Source: Glandiceps talaboti
Lineage: Eukaryota; Hemichordata; Enteropneusta; Spengelidae
Direction: 5' to 3'
Length of the DNA: 17,500 nt
Assembly: GCF_964340395.1 (NCBI RefSeq)
Contig: NC_135569.1
Span: forward strand, 12,308,519 to 12,326,018
Below the pieces are notes generated by a model. The model worked only from the letters and a program-made list of their open reading frames with translations. It did not search any database and was not told the DNA's origin. The position numbers and the translations under genes are program-made. This document shows positions 9,175-17,500 of this stretch, piece after piece (position 1 is the stretch's first letter; each line of letters begins with the position of its first letter).

Positions 9175-10576
9175 ATTTCCTTTTCTGACGATTCTGCTTT
9201 CAGTTGTAATTTCAGGGTATACCCAAAAATTACGTCATCAAATCCTTCAATAAATGGCTAATAGTCAGTACGGTGACAGTTTGTTCTTTTGCTAATGATA
9301 CTAAACATGCTTCGGTATGTAAGTAGCGTAAAATAGTAATTCTTCAATTGCAGGTGGGAGAAAATAACACAGAAAGACGCTATATGCTCTCGACTGTACC
9401 CCTTTAATTTGTATTTCGATATTCTGACTTGTGTTTCAAGAGTTCTGTTTTCAATATCCTGCTGTATATGATTGGTATTTTAAAAATCGAATCTGGTGTT
9501 TGAAATTTTAAAGTTGGACTAGCTGTGACTGGAGTATTATTTTTAGACCAAACAACCAACAATATACTCACTAAAAATGTTAAAATACAAATAATTAGTC
9601 ATTACATGGTGATTGGATGTCGACGTCATCCATAAGTAGTACAGGTTGAAATCATGATCGCATCGGGTCACTGAATTTTAGGTGCGGACCCCAAAATCAC
9701 AATTTGATTGAAATTATTGTACCATACTATGTGTACACACATACATTCAGTCACAGGTGATTCAATACTGTTCAGGGTTTACAATATTACAAGTTGTTGT
9801 ATCTTAGAAAGTAGTTTCAACAAACGTTTCATTTTCAGCTTTTAATACAACCCAAATATGAAACGACGTTAGAAATGTCATTTGCACATAGTGAATTTCA
9901 CAATACTGCTCAACTTTTCTGTTTGATACAACAACACAGACCCCAATAACAAACTGCATATACCACACTTCAATAGCAAGATCACATTGTTTGCAACATT
10001 CACTGAGTACAAGCATATTGCAACTCCATGCAGACATTTGGGCGCCAATTTTTTTCTATAAGTATACACACACCCGACGAAGGGCGCGTAAAATGTTCTC
10101 TGCGGTGTTCATTTGATGTCTGTATGGTGGTATGTGTAGTCCATTTCAATTTATTTAGATAAAATGTAGCAAGAAACTGAACTCATCCACTCTTGTTATT
10201 TTAAAGTGTAGCATGTCCAGTTTTTTATTGGTTTCTCTGTGATTGTAACAAACAGAAAAACTGAGCTGTATTATGAAATTTGCTGTATAATCAGAAGTAG
10301 GGATCTTTTTTAAAAAAAATAAATTCTCACGAGCTTTTTAAATTGAAAAATCGAGATGAAGGCCAATATTGGCGCAGCAGTTATAATGGCAACGTTGTTT
10401 GCTTTTGATTGATTTTCTCGTTTGCACACAGACTAATTTATTGCCTTAGCTAGTCGTAATTGACAATTTCATTGTTGGGTTTAGGTCATTTAAAAATACT
10501 CAGCTGTTCGTGTTAAGCAATCTGAGGCTACTAGATCTCGTTTGCATACTCGTCTACTCGCCTTCGATACTTGTAA
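9175..10576. other. Non-coding; one possible fold-back fragment
   Basis: Short overlapping open frames at 9804-10069 on the minus strand look like chance. GATAAAATGTAGCA at 10158-10171 is identical to the core of the fold-back family at 6967-7260 and may be a fragment. GTTATAATGGCAAC at 10380-10393 is one base from the X-box consensus. Confidence 0.4.
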
Positions 10577-10680
<104 letters not shown>

Positions 10681-10686
10681 CAAAAC

Positions 10687-10881
10687 ATACACACTGCATT
10701 GTAGTTATTTACCTTTGTACGCAACTACAATGAAAGCCAGGTGAGTTAAAATAATAAACCATTGTCTTGCTCGACCACGACACAACAAATATACACACTG
10801 CATTGTAGTTATTTCCCTTTGCACGCAACTACAATGGAAGCCAGGTGAATTAAAATAATAAACCATTGTCTTGCTCGACCA
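10687..10881. repeat. 104-bp tandem duplication, each unit with a hairpin
   Basis: Unit 1 begins ATACACACTGCATTG at 10687 and unit 2 begins with the same bases at 10791, a period of 104. The second copy is nearly complete to about 10881 and differs at only a few positions. In each unit CATTGTAGTT pairs perfectly with AACTACAATG (10697-10706 with 10723-10732, and 10801-10810 with 10827-10836) around a 16-base loop. The ends of both units contain TTGTCTTGCTCGACCA, related to the fold-back family, so the duplication probably includes the edge of that element. Confidence 0.9.
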
Positions 10882-11291
10882 GAATCTCACTAATCTTGCT
10901 ACATGCTATTGTCTTGTTCGACAATGTCTTACTGACGTGGCCAAATCTTATCATCTGCCTCCACTAACTATAAACATAACATCGTCTGGCACAACAAAAC
11001 ATGAAGCACACTTGCTACATATTATCCATTGATACTTCCGAAAATACACAAAGATACTAGTAATACATTGTGGTCGCTCATGATTTAGCAATGATGGTAA
11101 CACTTTTGTCACAACAGACAATGAAAGAAGAAAATGTGGCGCCAGGTATGACGCGGCAGCAATGTCAGTAAGAATTTTTCGCGCCAGACGATACAATGTA
11201 CCAAAGTTAGCAAGATTTTTTCTGTCAGACGATAAAATGTAGCAGTGTTAGCAAGATTTTGGTTGAGCAAGGTTATGTTTTGTTTCAAGTC
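10842..11291. mobile_element. Fold-back (MITE-like) element, copy 2, longer and diverged
   Basis: The right arm carries GATAAAATGTAGCA at about 11232 and units ending in TTAGCAAGATTTT. Its right end, GTTTCAAGTC at 11282-11291, matches the right end of copy 1 except for one base. The left arm carries the reverse units, such as AATCTTGCTACATG near 10892 and CATCGTCTGGCACAACA near 10981. The central part has diverged. The left boundary is uncertain because it merges with the 104-bp duplication. No coding capacity. Confidence 0.6.
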
Positions 11292-11603
11292 AAAGGGATA
11301 GATTAATAAATGTGTAAAATAACTCTAATGAACACTTACCTGATTTGAATGTACGAGCCTCTAATGATGGTACGAAACGTAAAATGATCAGATATCCATT
11401 CACTGTAGGTAGAAACAGTTATAATTTCAATGACATGAAATCACGGTTTGGTTTTAACTCGTAAAAGGCTTTCCAGATATCTAGCAGTTTAACTTGATAA
11501 CAGACAAAGATTCCGCTAGTATCACCTCTCTATACCGTCGCAAGAATTGTGAGTAATTCAACGGATGCACCATATATATGTGTACTGATATGACCCCGGT
11601 ACT
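11292..11603. other. Non-coding, nothing recognised
   Basis: AT-rich unique sequence between the fold-back copy and the splice-acceptor-like site at 11605-11615. If the candidate exon that follows is real, this would be intron. Confidence 0.4.
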
Positions 11604-11615
11604 ATTGTTTTTCAG

Positions 11616-12006
11616 TGGAGACTTTCAATTGCAATTGTCATTTGGCCATATATAGGAAACACAAACAATTTATATTGGCAATATTAAACTCTGCGCGGTC
11701 CCGAGATGTAGGCCTAATCGCTTTGAAATTAAAAAAAAATTCAATGGCTACAACAATATCGAGTTGTGTAGGTATACGGTGGGCGTCGTCTTGGAGAACA
11801 GTGAACAATACAAAGACATGCACTTAGAACGTCGTGTTGACTTGTTTACATCCTTCCAATTGACGTTATTAGATACAACGTGCATCTTTGAACTACCGCA
11901 GCTATATCCTCGACTGCATTTACGAGACGATATTTTCAAAAGAGGCATGGCCGGATGCGCACGTCTAAGAATCGCTGATGAGAATGTATTATTTTGGACG
12001 CCATAA
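11616..12006 (+). pseudogene. Candidate terminal exon or decayed coding fragment with a frame shift at A9
   Basis: TTGTTTTTCAG at 11605-11615 looks like a good splice acceptor. From there one frame is open to a stop at about 11825-11827. A second frame is open from 11656 to the TAA at 12004-12006, and AATAAA follows at 12008-12013. The two frames overlap around a run of nine A at 11731-11739, where a one-base slip would join them. The second frame contains mixed charged and hydrophobic residues of ordinary protein-like composition (for example LHLRDDIFKRGMAGCARL) rather than low-complexity sequence. I do not recognise a family. It may instead be a non-coding exon or chance. Confidence 0.2.
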
Positions 12007-12007
12007 C

Positions 12008-12013
12008 AATAAA
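12008..12013 (+). terminator. AATAAA polyadenylation signal (candidate)
   Basis: AATAAA begins two bases after the TAA of the candidate exon at 11616-12006. A single hexamer in AT-rich DNA is weak evidence alone. Confidence 0.2.
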
Positions 12014-12793
12014 ACGCATTACGGATATTGAATTCAATTCAGTGTCTTCCCAACACGATAACCACAATACATGTCCTTGTACTTATATCTATCCTATTAT
12101 CGTCATTACCTTTGTTTCGAGATGAGATTCAGGAAACAGCGGCTTTTGGCATCGATGTAACAGCAAACAGAGAGAATGAATACCACTAGTAGCTCCTACC
12201 GATTAGCCTGGAGACGTTACCGTAGTTAAATTCACCTTCAGAAGAGAGGTTTTGAATTTTAACACACGCAATTCATGAATAAGACTCCCTAGCTTGACAA
12301 TTGTACATCAAAATTACTCACGCATTAAATTTCCCTGGAGAAAAGACTTACAGGATACTGTGAAAACAAACAGACAATAGCCGAAATGTTAAGTAAGGTC
12401 ACCACCAGGAAATACATAGAAACAATTCAAAACACATTCACGCTTTTACTGTTTCTACCGTACTATTAAAAAGTCGAATTGTAAGATAATGCTGTACGAA
12501 TCATTTTAGCGGAGTTGAGGGGTATCACATTATGCTTGCTTTTATTGTTGTCGATATAGGGTGCTCCCTACCGTTGGTGACACAGAATGACTCACGGGTT
12601 AAGCTTCGATAAATTTCACTACAGATCGACGAAATTGGCATGAACAAAGTGAAACAAGTACACGCACGCACCACTGCGAAAACATGAGTGTGTATATTTA
12701 CTTGATGAGATCGCCTAAAATGACGACGTGTGTTATTGTACATGTGCATGTATACACTAATTCTCCACTTGTACATGGTAGCACACAACAACT
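12014..12793. other. Non-coding, nothing recognised
   Basis: AT-rich unique sequence. The 111-codon minus-strand frame at 12525-12860 runs through the CAGG/CAGA repeat and is taken as an artefact. Confidence 0.45.
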
Positions 12794-13006
12794 CAGGCAG
12801 GCAGGCAAACAGGCAGACCGACAGACAGACAGACAATGGCAGGCATGCAAGCGCACGCACAACGAACGAAGAAATACAGACTACACTTGCACAAGTACAC
12901 CGTCAGACACAGGCGCACGACACCGTATACCATACATACATACATACATACATACATACATACATACATACATACATACATACATACATACATACATACA
13001 TACATA
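12794..13006. repeat. Compound microsatellite CAGG / CAGA and CATA
   Basis: CAGG and CAGA units at about 12794-12836, a CGCA/CACA-rich stretch of about 95 bases, then (CATA)n at about 12931-13006. The block order CAGA, CA-rich, CATA on the plus strand repeats that of 1848-2136. Confidence 0.94.
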
Positions 13007-13629
13007 GGAGCTCGGGGTAAACACTGACGTTCGGTGACAGACGGACGAACTGAGTTTCAGGTTGTTTTCGGCATTAACAACTGATTTCTCATTTCTTGTT
13101 TAAAAATACGACTTTTGCTAGTGAAAGGCCAACATTAGACTCTTCGATTTCAATTTTAATCGCTGCAGGTGTCATAGCTATTACAATGACTTGGATATTG
13201 GAATATAAGGTAACACAGACTTGAATTAACGTCGCCACAATAGGTGAATTTGAAATAGGAGTCAAGTCTGACCTTTGACACGCGATGCTTCTATCTTTAA
13301 CCGTTGTCTTTCTTTCTCCGCTCAATGTACCACTCTCAGCGGTGACTATTCTTGCTTTTTACATTTGAACCGTGACTAGATTTCACTGTTCATCGGCACT
13401 GTAAACGATACGTGTCGTTACCCGGATATTTACGTTATTATGTGTCGTTACGGTACCCAGTAAACACAATACAATGTGTAAAAACATTCAATTTCTCCGT
13501 AGACTCATATAGTACCTTCAATCGAGTAATTTGTAAACCAACAACAGACAACGTGTAGACTTCTATGGATAAAATTAATTTCCTGACAATATTCTAGAAC
13601 CAAAGTCTATGGTCTTTTCTTGCCTCTTG
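13007..13629. other. Non-coding; short direct repeat
   Basis: GTGTCGTTAC occurs twice, near 13413 and 13442. The 78-codon minus-strand frame at 13089-13325 has no recognisable features. Nothing else is seen. Confidence 0.4.
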
Positions 13630-13810
13630 GCACGTTTCAACTTTATTTTAGGCTGGAATCAAAGAGACAAACTATCATGTGTCAACGCAAGGCAGCACTG
13701 CTCAACAACATCAAATAAACATTTCCCGCGAAAATAATGTGATAAAAATTGATGTTCTTCAGTAAATTTTTTGTACACGTCAACTTTATTTTAGGCTCAG
13801 ATCAAAGATG
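13630..13810. repeat. Diverged direct repeat, 143-bp spacing
   Basis: CAACTTTATTTTAGGCT occurs at 13638-13654 and again at 13781-13797, and both copies are preceded by CACGT and followed within a few bases by ATCAAAG. Weaker similarity continues downstream (GAAAATAA with flanking bases), so this may be an old tandem duplication of about 143 bases. Confidence 0.6.
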
Positions 13811-15025
13811 AATTCATTATTTTGTTAATAAATGTCAGAATTTGCGGTAAGAATGACACACTTACCAAAATTTCAATGAAAATAACGTGGAGTTTTACAA
13901 TATACTAAGTACCTAATGGCTGTACATTATACATCTTATAGGGCACTCGCAGTCAAGGATTTGGCCTGTCTGGTTTGCCGCTGAGTACATAGTTTCGACA
14001 CGATAAAAAAATAAAGCACTGGCACAAAGTACTAGAGCTATTGTTTTGCCACGCAGACGACACAAATTCTCGGTACCACAAATAGAATATTACTCCCTAG
14101 GCGCATCATAAAAATAACGAACATTCGATTTCTTGGTCGACCCCATAACTTCCGCTTCATGCGCTTCACATGCATTACTATATAGGCGGGCGTGAAAATT
14201 AGTGGACCTGCTTGTTTTATTTTGACCCTTTAGCTAGCATGAAGTGCAGGTACCGAGAATTGAGTCATATTGCAACGTCAATATTTTAAAGGCCAGAGAT
14301 TCAATCCTAGGTATTCGTATCAGTTTACATAGGATCATGATCCATGATTCCTTTTGTTCTGGACTGAGTTTTTCTATAATAGCTCTCTACCAGACAAGAG
14401 TTTTTCACACCAAAATTTAAATCCTAATTCGAGCTTGGTCCTTAATTTGTTGAATTTTGGCAATTCCAGTAAAGAAACGTGAAATGGTGAGTCAGAACTC
14501 TTTTTGTGTGTGTTTTCGAAAAAAAAATTAGGAATAAGGTGTGAAGATTCCAAACGTGTTAGACCTTGCTGAGTGAGCCTAGTCAAGTGTGTCCGTTTCT
14601 TTGTCAATGGAGTAAATGTTATAAAATTTAATGGAACTTTTTAGTACTTGGTACACAGCCGACGTTCTATTGAGTCAAACGGACAATTTAACTTCGTGTG
14701 AGATACTAACTATGTTCATAAAATAGAAAGTGGTCAATTAATGGACAGTTCTGTCACAGATTCGACTACTTAAAAGCGACAGTCTGCAATGTATAACGTC
14801 CCAACTTTGTCTTCTGTACGTGTCACGTCTACAGACTACAACTTTGAGATACAATGCACACTAAGGCGAGTGTAGAGGAAAATCTGTCTTGGCACAGTTA
14901 AGTGTGATATGGGTGGTCAAATACTAGTATATGTTTAAGAGACTTGAAACCGTCACTGTTGAGTCGCTTCAAATTAATTGGTATCGACCCCCAAGGGAGA
15001 GGAGGGGTACTCCCATTGAGAGTAA
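13811..15025. other. Non-coding; one 13-bp inverted repeat
   Basis: AATTCTCGGTACC at 14065-14077 is the exact reverse complement of GGTACCGAGAATT at 14249-14261, 171 bases apart. No target-site duplication is evident. The rest shows no coding frame or repeat I can support. Confidence 0.45.
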
Positions 15026-15026
15026 G

Positions 15027-15062
<36 letters not shown>
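15026..15062. repeat. (GTT)n microsatellite
   Basis: About twelve uninterrupted GTT units. The poly-Leu frame across it is an artefact. Confidence 0.95.
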
Positions 15063-15063
<1 letters not shown>

Positions 15064-15159
15064 CTTCAGCCTCTAGTCTACATATAATAGGAGTGCTCCC
15101 GGGTCATGACCTGTATAGCGTCCCCAACGTCTAAAATATCATTGTTTCGCCGAAAAAAG

Positions 15160-15400
15160 CCGCGATGTTTAGAACCTGGGCGGCAAGTGAAAATTTATTG
15201 AAGTACCCCACCTCACAAAGTATAGGGGAGGGGTCGGTGATTTTGGGTAAGGTCACCCTTTTTCAAGCAGGTACCGGTGTTTGGAGGAGGGTTACTATTT
15301 TTTTGTGTGCAAAGACATTTTTGAAAATAGATATTTCAGTGACAGAGGGGAGAGTAATTTTGTGCGAAGTCTTGGTGAGCGTCAATCGTTTTCACACTTT
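15160..15400. other. Non-coding G-rich, T-rich stretch with loose repeated phrases
   Basis: Several phrases with a purine-rich G block followed by TNATTTT recur loosely: AGGGGAGGGGTCGGTGATTTT near 15222, GGAGGAGGGTTACTATTTT near 15282 and AGAGGGGAGAGTAATTTT near 15344. This may be a degenerate tandem repeat or an old interspersed repeat. An ATG frame from 15165 runs through it into the microsatellite and looks like chance. Confidence 0.35.
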
Positions 15401-15453
15401 GACCTTTGACTCTTTAATTTTCAGTATTCAGTCCTTTAGTTTAGGTGCTATTG

Positions 15454-15572
15454 TATTATTATTATTATTGTTGTTGTTGTTATTGTTGTTGTTAGTTTTT
15501 TTGGTGGTGGTGGGTGGGTGGTTGGGGTGGTGGTGGTGGTGGAGGTGATGATGATGATGATGATGATGATGG
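15454..15572. repeat. Trinucleotide mosaic ATT / GTT / GGT / GAT
   Basis: ATT and GTT units at about 15454-15493, GGT and GGGT units at about 15501-15545, then (GAT)n at about 15546-15571. Confidence 0.93.
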
Positions 15573-15894
15573 TGATACTGATAACGATGTGTGTTTGTGA
15601 GTGTGTATTTTTGGGCTTTTAATAATGCGCATTTTCATTGAAATTAAATCATCCCACTTCAATCGTAAATTACTCCATTGTACTCAATACCACACCAACA
15701 ATACATAAGCGTCGTCACGTGATGGCCTTGAGTTTTGTCATAGATTGTATGAAAACGAGGCTAAACAGAAAAAAACTATTCCGACATATAGATGGAAAAT
15801 ATTACTGTCAATAATTGTGTTTGTAAACATTAATAAATTTCATGTTTTCATCATTGGTCAGTTAATACTCATTGTGCCCATTTAACACACCTGG
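15573..15894. other. Non-coding, nothing recognised
   Basis: AT-rich unique sequence without open frames or motifs of note. Confidence 0.45.
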
Positions 15895-15931
<37 letters not shown>

Positions 15932-15961
15932 TAATCAATTAATCAGTCAATCAATCTATCA
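15895..15961. repeat. (AATC)n microsatellite
   Basis: AATC units, clean in the first half and interrupted by TTAATC, AGTC and TATC variants in the second. Confidence 0.95.
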
Positions 15962-15994
15962 AATTCAATTACGAAATTAGTAAGAATATTCCGC

Positions 15995-16042
15995 TGAGGG
16001 CGCTCTTCATTAGCAGGTTGAGGGCGCTCTTCAGTAGCTGGT
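15995..16042. repeat. 24-bp tandem duplication with AGGGCGCT core
   Basis: TGAGGGCGCTCTTCA starts at 15995 and again at 16019. The two 24-base units differ at two positions. This GC-rich motif stands out from AT-rich surroundings. Confidence 0.85.
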
Positions 16043-16567
16043 TACATCGTTAGCGTTTATGTATCATACATTGCATTCTACGTAAATTTCATAGACATTC
16101 ACATCTACATTACGTCATGTTGGTCCATGTGATGAATTTATTTCATAATCTCCCCCCGTCCAGCCCAGGAGAAATGAAACAAAATCACTGAAAAAATTCA
16201 ATCATTACAACATAAAAACTTAACCAAGTTCAATACTGAAATATTTTGATATGACGTTCTTACAAACTAAATCTATCTGTAAAACAGTTCCTCTTTTCAC
16301 TTTTAATTAGTTTTCACTGTATGCTGAATGACATGATGTGTCCATGATGACGTAGTAGCTGGGACCCTTGACGAAACTTAAACTATAACATGCACAGTAC
16401 TAGTAAGATCACACAGGTGGGTAATATGTAACATTTAGTAGAGTTTGCGCATTAATATCGATTTCTCAATCGCAAATCAGAAAACAATTACATTTGGAAA
16501 TGCAAAAATACCATAGCTTATTTTATAACTGTTTAAAACCCATGTCAAAACTGCAGAATGGCATTCT
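16043..16567. other. Non-coding, nothing recognised
   Basis: AT-rich unique sequence. TTTATT at 16137-16142 is AATAAA on the minus strand but lies more than 1 kb beyond the stop of the right gene. Confidence 0.4.
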
Positions 16568-16592
16568 ACACACACACACACACATACACACA

Positions 16593-16646
<54 letters not shown>
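16568..16646. repeat. (CA)n microsatellite
   Basis: About 39 CA units with two CATA-type interruptions in the first half. Confidence 0.97.
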
Positions 16647-16648
<2 letters not shown>

Positions 16649-17223
16649 GTAAACTTAAAACAATGACATTTTTAGAGCCGAAAATATTTCTAATATCGAA
16701 ATGTTACTAATACAGAAAGAGAAAAAGGGGAAGCTAAATACTATTGCATTATTAAAATGTAATGCAAATGTAGAGCGAAACTTAACTACACGGATATATG
16801 TACGCCATATTTTATCAAGAAAAGAGGAGCAAGTTGTGGGGCTTATAAAGGCAATAACAGTCAAAAAACTTTCGTAAATACGAAAACTCTTGTGAAGTTT
16901 CTTCAGAAAAAAAAACACAAGTGTGTACAATTTGCAAAATCTACATTAAGATTGAAAATTCTCCAAAACCGTTGCGAAACTGTTGTATTGCTTTCTTGGT
17001 GCATGTCGTATTTTGAGCCGTGATTATGTCTATGGTGTGTGTGGTCATTTTTATATAAATATTTTAAAGCATGCTTTCTGGCAGATGGCCTTTATTCTGT
17101 TTGAAAAGTGATAACACAGTACGACTTTATTCCTTCGAGGTAAACCACACCGTCGCAACGTTACTTCAGACACGCGTCTGCGTTGCAGCACCGGAACACG
17201 ATATATTGGCTTGTGACAATGTT
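16647..17223 (-). other. Probable 3' flank or 3' UTR of the right gene
   Basis: Downstream of the minus-strand stop at 17226-17224. Open frames here on both strands have no coding features. The exact end of the transcript depends on which AATAAA is used. Confidence 0.4.
17091..17131 (-). terminator. Two AATAAA polyadenylation signals
   Basis: Minus-strand AATAAA at 17131-17126 and 17096-17091 lie about 93 and 128 bases beyond the stop of the right gene. Another AATAAA overlaps the stop itself at 17228-17223 and would give an almost absent 3' UTR. Confidence 0.45.
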
Positions 17224-17499
17224 TTATTCAGATGGCGTAGAAACAGGTTCCGTTGTCACCTTATCGGCGCCTACCTCACCATCCTCTATGTCTGTCGAAA
17301 TGTCTCTCTCTCGTACGTAATCATTTAATTTCATGATATCTTCCTGATATGACTGAACACTTGACGTATTACTAGCTTTTTGGTGACACTTTGGGCTTTT
17401 ACCTATAGTATCTGGTATTTGTAACTTTCTAATATCGTCCGTCACCTCACCAAAATTAACAGAGAACGTGTCAGTTTCGTCCAAGTCGTTCGCAACAAA
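17224..17499 (-). CDS. C-terminal part of an acidic protein, unknown family (starts beyond the window)
   Basis: A frame open from the right edge runs 91 codons leftwards to a TAA at 17226-17224. No start is needed because the gene or exon continues to the right. The segment is hydrophilic and rich in D, E, S and T, with TFSVNFGEVTDDIRKL near its beginning, a short possible helix around YQEDIMKLNDYVRERD, and the end PVSTPSE. This looks like a disordered cytoplasmic or nuclear tail. No domain is recognised. It lies on the same strand as the gene at 1-1032, which begins about 16 kb further on. Coding status is inferred from the open frame, the residue composition and the AATAAA signals downstream. 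Confidence 0.55.
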   Translation of the reverse strand, partial: FVANDLDETDTFSVNFGEVTDDIRKLQIPDTIGKSPKCHQKASNTSSVQSYQEDIMKLNDYVRERDISTDIEDGEVGADKVTTEPVSTPSE

Positions 17500-17500
17500 G

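Noticed and set aside
15165-15548. 127-codon ATG frame ending in poly-Leu, Val, Gly and Trp
   Set aside because: The second part is translated microsatellite and the first part is low-complexity G/T-rich sequence. No domain is visible.
17071-17328. 85-codon plus-strand ATG frame
   Set aside because: It overlaps the minus-strand C-terminal frame in antisense and shows no recognisable features, although I cannot exclude it fully.
17224-17499. Paralogy of the two edge genes from SVNF and SVKF
   Set aside because: A four-residue similarity in disordered sequence is not evidence of shared ancestry.

Overview
This window looks like nuclear DNA from an animal, most likely an invertebrate. It is AT-rich and dominated by non-coding sequence. 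It carries many long microsatellites (CATA, CAGA, CA, AAC/GTT, ATT, AATC, AAAT), a fold-back repeat family and eukaryotic-style AATAAA signals. There are no closely packed genes, ribosome-binding sites or operons. I cannot name the species or phylum from the sequence.

Only two stretches look convincingly protein-coding. Both are on the minus strand and both are cut by the window edges. At the left edge, positions 1032 down to 1 hold the first 344 codons of a very charged Lys/Arg/Glu-rich protein of unknown family, with no internal stop. It has a GILK motif of the protein phosphatase 1 docking (SILK) type. At the right edge, positions 17499 down to 17224 hold the last 91 codons of an acidic protein tail and its stop, followed by several AATAAA signals. 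The two are head-to-tail neighbours: the right gene ends in the window and the left gene starts in it, with about 16 kb between them. A low-confidence third candidate lies on the plus strand at 11616-12006: a splice-acceptor-like site, an open stretch broken at a run of nine A, and a stop followed at once by AATAAA.

The space between the genes divides as follows. 1033-1110 is the 5' flank of the left gene, with a TATA-like box and an alternative splice acceptor. 1848-4770 has compound microsatellites, a CRE-like site and two RFX X-box matches. 4771-6966 is mostly featureless except for a perfect 18-bp palindrome that is also an X-box match. 6967-7260 is a fold-back element built of ~43-bp units. 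8669-8802 is a compact cluster of promoter-type motifs followed by a hairpin and a T-run. 9012-9174 is a trinucleotide tract. 10577-11291 joins a microsatellite, a 104-bp tandem duplication and a second copy of the fold-back family. 12794-13006 is another compound microsatellite. 13638-16646 contains a diverged direct repeat, a spaced inverted repeat and several simple repeats.

I see no CRISPR array, rRNA, tRNA, recognisable transposase or reverse transcriptase, and no gene cluster that would form a new biological system. The most interesting signals are non-coding: four full matches to the RFX X-box consensus, and the fold-back repeat family with its iterated inner unit.
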